Assembly (NCBI GenBank): GCA_001295775.1
Contig: LJIA01000002.1
Location: forward strand, 124,001 to 188,000
DNA: 64,000 nucleotides
Direction of reading: 5' to 3'
From: a beta proteobacterium AAP99
GTDB taxonomy: Bacteria > Pseudomonadota > Gammaproteobacteria > Burkholderiales > Burkholderiaceae_C
Part shown: positions 58,775-64,000 of the stretch, piece by piece
Position numbering within the stretch: position 1 is the first letter of the stretch
Layout of the letters: each line of letters opens with the position of its first letter
The notes under the pieces: model-generated
What the model was told of the DNA's origin: nothing
What the model saw: only the letters and a program-made list of their open reading frames with translations
Databases searched by the model: none
Position numbers and translations under genes: made by a program

Positions 58775-59260
58775 CTAGGCGCAGTTCGGGGTGCTGCATG
58801 CAACCTCTGCAGCAGCGTCCAGGCCACCCCCGGAATTCGCGTGGACAGCACCCGGGAGGCACTCGCCCGAGCAGTCTGCGCCATCCGTGGGGGTGAGCGT
58901 GTCCACTGGGGCGCAGCCCGCGCCACCGCAGCAGTTCTCCAGCAGGTAGTCCGTCAGGCCGCGCACCCGCGCAAAGACCGGCGTGTAAATGATCTGGCGG
59001 CCGGCGGGCAGGGCGGCAACAAGCCCGGCGCGTGCGAGGTGGGCGAGATGGAAGGACAGGGTGGAGGCAGGCATGCGAAGCCGCACCGCAATCTCGCCCG
59101 CCGCCAAGCCCTGCGGCCCGGCCTGTACCAGCTGGCGGAAGATCTCAAGCCGGGCCTCATTGGCGAGCGAAGCCAGCACCAACACTGCATCCGCACTTCG
59201 GGCGGCGGATACAGCCTGCTCGGGCTGCGGCTCGACCACTTCCGGATACTTAGTTTCCAT
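58775..59260 (-). CDS. arsR: ArsR family arsenic-responsive repressor
   Basis: This 161-residue repressor has an ArsR-type winged helix (VLASLANEARLEIFRQLVQA, then RMPASTLSFHLAHLARAGLV with the recognition helix). It lacks the classical alpha-3 ELCVCDL metal motif. Instead it has a cysteine-rich C-terminus, Cys110-111 and Cys116 in ENCCGGAGCA, comparable to repressors with a C-terminal As(III) site. Further cysteines are at 130, 134, 155 and 160. The start at 59260 (METKYPEVVEP) agrees with the fold. It heads the ars operon and presumably represses it. Confidence 0.9.
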   Translation of the reverse strand: METKYPEVVEPQPEQAVSAARSADAVLVLASLANEARLEIFRQLVQAGPQGLAAGEIAVRLRMPASTLSFHLAHLARAGLVAALPAGRQIIYTPVFARVRGLTDYLLENCCGGAGCAPVDTLTPTDGADCSGECLPGAVHANSGGGLDAAAEVACSTPNCA

Positions 59261-59647
59261 ATTTCTAGAATAGTCGAATAGAGAAGGTCTGCACAAGCCT
59301 GAGGTGATGGCGGACGGCGAGGTCTCAGGCCGGGTGTTCGGTTCTGGCGCAAAAACTGCATAGATTTAGTTCGTTTTCGGCCTTTTTAGCACTGATTGGC
59401 TCTGGGCCACCTTCCGCTTGTCTGTTGGACTTTTCCAGCTCATGTAGAGCAATTGGCATTCTTTGATTGATCAATATCGGCCATAAAATGACCATAGTCT
59501 GCGTGTTTGACTTCAGCGCGACCTTGTGCACGATCCGGCGGCAAAAGTAAGAAAAACTTGACACAAGGGTAGTTGCAACGAGACTGCATATGTCATGTAT
59601 TTTTTACTGGAAGTCCAACTTACCAGACACCACTCAGGGGAGCTGCG
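59261..59647. promoter_or_regulatory. AT-rich divergent region upstream of arsR, with repeat copy G
   Basis: This 387-bp space separates the leftward arsR from a rightward membrane-protein gene. Immediately upstream of arsR, leftward, CTATTCGACTATTCTAGAAA contains a repeated CTATTC and the palindrome TTCTAGAA (near 59262-59269). This is the probable ArsR operator. On the other side TTGACA (59558-59563) is a candidate -35 for the membrane gene. The middle is occupied by a diverged dispersed repeat. No other gene was found. Confidence 0.55.
59370..59490 (-). repeat. Dispersed repeat, diverged copy G
   Basis: The copy contains CCTTCCGCTTGTCTG at 59410-59424, TTTTCCAGCTCATGTAGAG beyond it, TCGTTTTCGGCC on the left and GATCAATATCGGCCATAAAA on the right. 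The order of the box and the GGCC motifs resembles copies D, E and F, but the stem is poorly kept. It lies in the arsR upstream region, not 3' of a gene. Confidence 0.5.
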
Positions 59648-60097
59648 ATGAATCTCTCGTTCAAGGAAAAGAGCCTCTGGCTCATGCTGATCAGCCTGCT
59701 GGTGGCCTTCGGCATCTACTTCGGCATGACGCTGCCGGAGCACTTCGCCCTCGCACACTCGCCTGAGCACGAGCGCGCGCTCTGGATGACCCTGGCCCAC
59801 GCCAACCGCTTTGCCGTGGCCGTCATCGTCCTGGTGGCCTTGAGCATCATCGGCCACACCTTGATCGCATTGATCGACCGCCGTACGGAGACGGATGAGC
59901 GCGACCGGCTGATCAGCCTGATCGGCGCGCGCAATGGCGGCTTCGTGCTGGCCTGCGGCGTGTTCCTTGCGCTGGTGGCCGCGGTGCACACGCGCGGCAA
60001 CTTCATCTTTGCGCACGTGCTCATGCTTGGCTGGGTTGCGGCCGAGCTGGTCAACCTCGGCACCCAGCTCTGGCTGCACCGCCGCGGGGTGATGTGA
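59648..60097 (+). CDS. Membrane protein (DUF2178-like) paired with Xre regulator
   Basis: This 149-residue protein has four predicted membrane helices ([77 protein letters not shown]). It also has a polar [20 protein letters not shown] stretch, as in small DUF2178-type proteins. No enzymatic role is evident. The ATG at 59648 follows GGGGAGCTGCG. The Xre gene begins inside its stop codon (TGATG, 60095-60099), a typical pair for this kind of membrane protein, whose function is generally unknown. Confidence 0.78.
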   Translation: MNLSFKEKSLWLMLISLLVAFGIYFGMTLPEHFALAHSPEHERALWMTLAHANRFAVAVIVLVALSIIGHTLIALIDRRTETDERDRLISLIGARNGGFVLACGVFLALVAAVHTRGNFIFAHVLMLGWVAAELVNLGTQLWLHRRGVM

Positions 60098-60333
60098 TGG
60101 GCAAGGCCGGCGGTTCCATCAGCAACAACATCCGCGCGCTGCGCTTTGCCGCAAGCGAGATGACTCAACAGGCCCTGGCCGATCAGGTCGGCGTCACCCG
60201 CCAGACCATCATCGCGATCGAGGCCAACAAGTACTCCCCATCGCTGGAAGTCGCTTTTCGCATCGCGCGAGTGTTCGGCGTGCCGCTGGAGCGCGTGTTT
60301 CAGTACGAGGGGGCGGCGAAGCCGCCCGCCTAG
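60097..60333 (+). CDS. Xre-family small helix-turn-helix regulator
   Basis: This 78-residue regulator of the Cro/C1 Xre type has the helix-turn-helix in [20 protein letters not shown] and the following dimer helix ([20 protein letters not shown]). It has no extra ligand domain. The start is the ATG within the upstream stop (a GTG three bases earlier is also possible). It probably controls its own operon with the membrane protein. Its stop overlaps by four bases the convergent PH-like gene. Confidence 0.9.
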   Translation: MGKAGGSISNNIRALRFAASEMTQQALADQVGVTRQTIIAIEANKYSPSLEVAFRIARVFGVPLERVFQYEGAAKPPA

Positions 60334-60860
60334 GCCGCGGCCTGGGCCTTGCGGATCAGTTCGTACACCGTGCGGGCGTCATCGATGAGATCGAAGCACG
60401 GCACGATGTAGTGCACCCGACCGGGTCGGCCGAACGGCCCGGTCGCCCCAAAGGTGATCGACCCCCGCCCATCGGCCGTGGTCGTCAGCGTCAGTTCATT
60501 GAGCGCATGCAGACTCAGCGACTTCGTCTGCCGGCTCCGCCCGCCGTGCGAAATGAGCACCCGCTGCGTCGTCACGGCGTAGTAGGTGGTCGCTCGCTGG
60601 CGCGCGTCGGAGAAGTAGCGGCCGATCACGAGGTAGATGCCTGCGAGCACAAACGGCGTGCCGAACAGCACGAAGAACAGCGGCGCACCCGATGTCGCCG
60701 CGCCGTACATCCAGAAGACCGCAAACCCCGTCCACACCAGGCTGAACGGAATCAGCACGGCGTCCGATGAGCGCAGAAAGATCCCCTGGCGCGGCTGGCC
60801 CGACCACAACACCTGCTCGCCGGGGGTCAACTCCTCTCGGATCGGATCTGCAATGTTCAC
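60330..60860 (-). CDS. Hypothetical membrane protein with PH-like domain
   Basis: This 176-residue protein has a short cytoplasmic start ([20 protein letters not shown]) and two membrane helices ([20 protein letters not shown] and [20 protein letters not shown]). A bacterial PH-like beta domain follows ([20 protein letters not shown] through [16 protein letters not shown]). Such a layout is seen in small inner-membrane proteins of unknown function. The GTG at 60860, following AAGGACCCA, is favoured; an upstream ATG at 60965 would add 35 residues. It is convergent with the Xre gene. Confidence 0.75.
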   Translation of the reverse strand: MNIADPIREELTPGEQVLWSGQPRQGIFLRSSDAVLIPFSLVWTGFAVFWMYGAATSGAPLFFVLFGTPFVLAGIYLVIGRYFSDARQRATTYYAVTTQRVLISHGGRSRQTKSLSLHALNELTLTTTADGRGSITFGATGPFGRPGRVHYIVPCFDLIDDARTVYELIRKAQAAA

Positions 60861-60971
60861 ACTGGGTCCTTCAGTTGCGTGGTCCTCATTTGATGAGGCG
60901 CCTTTCGCGCTGACAAGCAGCCTGTTGCTGTATCGCTGCGATGCGCCTCGAAAGCGTGCCCGCAAAGAAAA

Positions 60972-60989
60972 GGCCCACCGAAGTGGGCC
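60972..60989 (-). terminator. Rho-independent terminator downstream of the small repeat-protein gene
   Basis: Seven-base arms GGCCCAC (60972-60978) and GTGGGCC (60983-60989) enclose a CGAA loop. Read leftward the stem is followed by TTTTCTTTG. It lies 148 bp beyond the stop of the leftward small gene at 61137 and upstream of the PH-like gene. Confidence 0.8.
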
Positions 60990-61136
60990 AAAGTTGCTTC
61001 TGAGGAGATGACTGACTAGCGGAGTTCTTTTGGGGAGGAGAGTGCTTCTGCTTGTTGTCTGGGTCTGACGCGAAAACTGGGGTCTTGCTGCGCGCCAGCC
61101 GTTGCCGGAGCCGGGGGCCTCGGCTGGCGGCTGGAA

Positions 61137-61418
61137 TCAGAGCTTGACCGGCGCGGCGACGCTCTTGGCGGCGAGCATCGTGCCGCCGGCAACCGTGGTC
61201 TCCGGAGCGATGCGCTTGGCGGTGATGGTCACCGTGTCCAGGCGAGCCACCTGGGGCGCAGCGCTCTCGCGCTTGGCCACGATGGTGACGGTGTCCAGGC
61301 GAACCACCGGCTCGTCCTTGGTGAGGGTCATCGCGCCGCCGACGGCTGCGGTGATCGTTGCGGCGAGCATCAGGGCGCCGATGGTGCTGTAGCTCAGGGT
61401 GTCGATCTTGGTGTTCAT
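61137..61418 (-). CDS. Small membrane-anchored protein with internal repeat
   Basis: This 93-residue protein of unknown family has one hydrophobic N-terminal segment (STIGALMLAATITAAVGGAM) and then two near-identical units, VVRLDTVTIVAKRESAAPQ and VARLDTVTITAKR. An alanine-rich tail follows. It is probably exported or anchored, with the duplicated strand facing the periplasm. The ATG at 61418 follows AAGGAGCCCAAC, a strong ribosome-binding site, which supports a real gene. A terminator lies 148 bp beyond it. Confidence 0.75.
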   Translation of the reverse strand: MNTKIDTLSYSTIGALMLAATITAAVGGAMTLTKDEPVVRLDTVTIVAKRESAAPQVARLDTVTITAKRIAPETTVAGGTMLAAKSVAAPVKL

Positions 61419-61678
61419 GTTGGGCTCCTTGCGGTGGTGTTTCTGTGATCTGTCTTTCAACGTCGTCGACGTGTTGTGTGTGTCGATGGAGGCATTGTGG
61501 GCAAGGGTCCGTACGCATGCAGCCCGATTGCGACGAACTGCACCTGCGGGCGCGTGAACTGCAAGAAATCGTGGATTTCTGCATGGCGCGGGGTGTGGCT
61601 TGAACGGCGCTTCACGGTCCTGTCATCTGGAAAGCACGGCGGGAAAGCAGGGCGCTGAAGGCCGTTACAGTCGCATGC
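61419..61678. promoter_or_regulatory. Divergent region between small repeat protein and ABC importer genes
   Basis: This 260-bp space contains the promoters of the leftward small gene and the rightward ABC importer. A short reading frame at 61517-61603 (28 codons, MQPDCDELHLRARELQEIVD) may be a small protein, but no ribosome-binding site is clear. I see no riboswitch. Confidence 0.35.
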
Positions 61679-62461
61679 ATGGCCGCTTCTGAATCTGCCT
61701 CTCCCTTGCTGGCGCTCAACGGCGTACACAAGCGCTTCGCCAACGGCACGGCCGCGCTCGCTGGGCTGGATCTCCATATACATACAGGCGAGTTTCTGGC
61801 ACTGCTCGGCCCATCGGGTTGCGGCAAGAGCACGGTGCTGCGCCTGATCGCGGGGCTGACGCCGCCCTCGGCCGGGCAGGTGCAATGGATGCATCAAGCG
61901 GGCAACGCGGCCGCGCCATCCATCGGCTTCGTGTTCCAGGAGCCCACGCTCATGCCCTGGGCCAACGTGTTCGACAACGTCTGGCTGCCGCTTCGGCTCG
62001 CGGGGGTGTCGCGGGCGGATGCAGGCGCGCTCATCACACCGCTGCTGGCCCGGCTGGGCCTGGCGGACTTTGCGCAGGTCTATCCACGGGAACTGTCCGG
62101 CGGCATGAAGATGCGTGTGTCGATTGCCCGCGCGCTGGTCACACAGCCCGCCGTGCTGCTGATGGATGAGCCCTTTGCCGCGCTGGACGAGATCACCCGC
62201 TTCGCGCTGAACCGCGACCTGCTGGCCCTGTCGGCCGAACAGGGTTTCACCACCGTGTTCGTGACGCACAGCGTGTACGAAAGCGTGTTTCTGGCGGACC
62301 GTGTCTGCGTGATGAGTGCGCGCCCGGGGCGCGTGGTGGCACAGATCGCCATCGATGCGCCCGCACCGCGCGAGGCCGCCTTCCGACACACGCCGCAGTA
62401 CGCCACCTGGTGCGCCGAGGTCTCCGATGCGTTGACGAGCGCCAGCGGGGTGCAGGCATGA
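61679..62461 (+). CDS. ABC transporter ATPase (nitrate/sulfonate/taurine type)
   Basis: This 260-residue ATPase has Walker A LLGPSGCGKSTVLRLIAG, signature LSGGMKMRVSIARAL, Walker B LLMDEPFAALDE and the switch histidine in VTHSVYESVFLADRV. It belongs to the SsuB/NrtC/ThiZ group of importers. The ATG at 61679 starts the fold. The permease gene overlaps its stop by four bases (62458-62461). Substrate is unknown because no receptor gene is visible. Confidence 0.9.
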   Translation: MAASESASPLLALNGVHKRFANGTAALAGLDLHIHTGEFLALLGPSGCGKSTVLRLIAGLTPPSAGQVQWMHQAGNAAAPSIGFVFQEPTLMPWANVFDNVWLPLRLAGVSRADAGALITPLLARLGLADFAQVYPRELSGGMKMRVSIARALVTQPAVLLMDEPFAALDEITRFALNRDLLALSAEQGFTTVFVTHSVYESVFLADRVCVMSARPGRVVAQIAIDAPAPREAAFRHTPQYATWCAEVSDALTSASGVQA

Positions 62462-63285
62462 GCAGCACACCGTCCATGAACAACGGTCCGTCGAACGGCG
62501 GCCTGCCAACGGGCGTGCGCGTGCTGCTGCCCGTTGGCGTCATCCTCGGCGCGCTGGTGCTCTGGGAAGTGCTGGTGCGCGTGAACCAGATCCCGCACTA
62601 CATCCTGCCCGCGCCCACGCTGGTGGCGCAGACACTGGCGGAGAACTTCGGCTCGCTGGCCGGGAGTTGGTGGTTCACGATCAAGATCACCTTCGGGGCG
62701 CTGCTGCTGGCAGCCAGCGGCGGCGTGTTGCTGGCGGTGATGTTTGCGCTCTCACGCTGGGTGGCGGCGAGTCTGTGGCCCTTTGCCATCGTGCTGCAGG
62801 TCACGCCGATCGTCGCGATTGCGCCGCTCATATTGATCTACGTGGAGAGCACGACCGCTGCGTTGCTGCTCTGCGCCTGGATCGTGGCCTTCTTCCCGGT
62901 GCTCTCCAACACAGTAATCGGCCTGCGCGCGGCCGAGCCGGGGCTGCGCGAACTGTTCACGCTGTACCGCGCCACGCCGGTGCAGCGCCTGCGCTTTCTT
63001 CTTGTGCCCAGCAGCCTGCCGTACTTCCTGGCCGGGCTCAAGGTCGCGGGCGGCCTGTCCCTGATCGGCGCCATCGTGGCCGAATTCGTGGCCGGCGTGG
63101 CGGGCAAGGAGACCGGGCTCGCCTCGCGCATTCTCGAAGCCAGCTACCGCACCGAGACTCCCAAGATGTTCGCCGCACTCGTGCTCGTCTCGCTCACCGG
63201 CGTGGCGATCTTCTTCCTGTTCGAAGGCCTGTCCCGCTGGCTGCTGGGCAGCTGGCACGCCACGGAGCGCGAACGCGGCGAGTGA
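62458..63285 (+). CDS. ABC transporter permease (nitrate/sulfonate/taurine type)
   Basis: This 275-residue permease of the BPD-type TauC/SsuC family has six hydrophobic segments and the EAA loop ELFTLYRATPVQRLRFLLVP. The start within the ATPase stop is clear. It should form the translocation channel of the importer. The periplasmic binding protein gene is missing from both sides in this window; it may be elsewhere or just beyond the right edge. The next gene is convergent. Confidence 0.9.
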   Translation: MSSTPSMNNGPSNGGLPTGVRVLLPVGVILGALVLWEVLVRVNQIPHYILPAPTLVAQTLAENFGSLAGSWWFTIKITFGALLLAASGGVLLAVMFALSRWVAASLWPFAIVLQVTPIVAIAPLILIYVESTTAALLLCAWIVAFFPVLSNTVIGLRAAEPGLRELFTLYRATPVQRLRFLLVPSSLPYFLAGLKVAGGLSLIGAIVAEFVAGVAGKETGLASRILEASYRTETPKMFAALVLVSLTGVAIFFLFEGLSRWLLGSWHATERERGE

Positions 63286-63312
63286 GCGCGGTGACGGTCG
63301 GGGTTGGCGCGC

Positions 63313-63999
63313 TCAGGCGCCCAGCTCCATCAGCGCCGCGGCATCCAGATGCCGGCTGGCCCGTGCGGCCAGTGCGATGAAGGCGGCGTCGCTTGCGCGC
63401 GTCCAGCCGCGTTGGGGTGGGGCGATGAGGGTGTGCTCCAGATGCGGTTCGAAGCCGCGCTTGCGCTTGAAGTCGCCGGCACCGCTGGAGAAGTTGAAGC
63501 GCAGCTCGTGCGTGATGGCGTGATGGATCAGCCAGGCCACGAGCTGGCGGTACAGGCCCTGGCGCGTGTCGGCGGCGGTGTCATAGCCGAGCATCGGCAC
63601 GGAGAGCACCTCGCCCACGCGGTGCAGCGCTGCGAAGGCGACGAGGCGCAACCCGTCGTCCTGCGGCTGGGCCAGGCCGACCAGCCGCAGCACCCCGGCG
63701 CCGCGCGCCCAGTGCAGGAAAGGCGCGGTGTAGTCCGGGTTGCGCGGGCCGTGCTTCGCGCGATAGACCAGCGTGTAGAGCGCGAGCGCCTGCTCGACCA
63801 GCACCGAATCATCAAAGGCACTGTCGGGCAGCTCGATCAAGCCGCCCTTGCGCAGCAGGCCGAGATCCCGCTTGGTGTGCGAGGCGCGATTGGCACGGGC
63901 CGCGTCGAGCCAATACACAACGCGGGCGGGCAGGGCCGTAAAGCCCTGGGCCTGCAGGGTGATGCGCAGGTCTTCGTCGGCCGCGTCGATGTTGCGCAC
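63313..63999 (-). CDS. GNAT/BioF2-like acetyltransferase (5' end cut by window edge)
   Basis: At least 228 residues are visible, running off the right edge. The sequence has the GNAT/BioF2-like elements LRLVAFAALHRVGEVLSVPM, then RQGLYRQLVAWLIHHAITHE, and FNFSSGAGDFKRKRGFEPHL near the C-terminus, a region conserved in peptidoglycan-bridge and cellulose-linked acetyltransferases. The apparent GTG start at the very edge is not reliable; the true start probably lies beyond it. The acceptor is unknown. It converges with the ABC permease gene. Confidence 0.75.
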   Translation of the reverse strand: MRNIDAADEDLRITLQAQGFTALPARVVYWLDAARANRASHTKRDLGLLRKGGLIELPDSAFDDSVLVEQALALYTLVYRAKHGPRNPDYTAPFLHWARGAGVLRLVGLAQPQDDGLRLVAFAALHRVGEVLSVPMLGYDTAADTRQGLYRQLVAWLIHHAITHELRFNFSSGAGDFKRKRGFEPHLEHTLIAPPQRGWTRASDAAFIALAARASRHLDAAALMELGA

Positions 64000-64000
64000 G

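Noticed and set aside
61517-61603. 28-codon reading frame upstream of the ABC importer
   Set aside because: Plausible helix composition but no clear ribosome-binding site and no way to test conservation here.
1-64000. CRISPR arrays, tRNA or rRNA genes, intact insertion sequences or prophage
   Set aside because: None recognised by eye: no regular spacer arrays, no cloverleaf-like T-arm sequences noticed, no transposase or integrase genes.

Overview
This is a 64 kb stretch of GC-rich, densely coding bacterial chromosome with about 65 protein genes. I see no rRNA, tRNA, CRISPR array, phage or intact insertion sequence. The gene types point to a betaproteobacterium, probably near Burkholderiales: a Bug-family periplasmic binding protein, a fused isobutyryl-CoA mutase IcmF, a group-2 Mrp/Pha antiporter with fused A and B subunits, a SrkA/YihE kinase, and a Liv-type ABC transporter flanked by acyl-CoA ligases. 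The assignment rests on gene content only.

Layout. 1-7.9 kb: a DUF2520 dehydrogenase, a soluble five-PAS hybrid kinase, and a lysine-catabolism block (aminoadipate-semialdehyde dehydrogenase, saccharopine-dehydrogenase-type enzyme, divergent Lrp regulator). 8-16 kb: UppP, then a leftward operon of a CaCA exchanger and MrpAB-C-D-E-F-G. 16-26 kb: a Pro/Ala-rich protein, IcmF behind a 16-bp palindrome, a cupin, a leftward Bug-Mrr-YggT stack, dodecin, a Tat-type aldo/keto reductase and a DUF6064 membrane protein. 26-41 kb: SppA, a Bax-inhibitor-1 protein, a DCC protein, a GbsR regulator divergent from an epimerase-like gene, and single enzymes and hypotheticals ending with SrkA. 41-51.3 kb: a Crp/Fnr regulator divergent from an operon encoding an acyl-CoA synthetase, a five-part Liv-type importer, two small proteins and a phenylacetate-CoA-ligase-like enzyme; it looks like an uptake-and-CoA-activation system for an organic acid. 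51.4-55.9 kb: M14 peptidase, VOC protein, YdjM-type hydrolase, EamA transporter. 55.9-59.3 kb: a complete arsenic operon (arsR, arsI, an acetyltransferase, two arsC, an aqpS-like channel). 59.6-64 kb: a membrane-protein/Xre pair, a PH-like membrane protein, a small repeat protein, a two-gene ABC importer without a binding protein, and a truncated acetyltransferase.

The most unusual feature is a dispersed intergenic element of about 70-100 bp, seen as four clear copies (about 6.1, 9.5, 21.1 and 39.5 kb) and four more diverged ones (about 26.2, 30.0, 55.9 and 59.4 kb). It carries the box CTTTCCGCTTGTC next to a CATGCGG/CCGCATG stem-loop. Most copies lie just downstream of a gene in the same relative orientation, one lies inside the mrp operon, and one supplies the only usable start codons of srkA. 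A separate run of three hairpins lies inside the liv operon.
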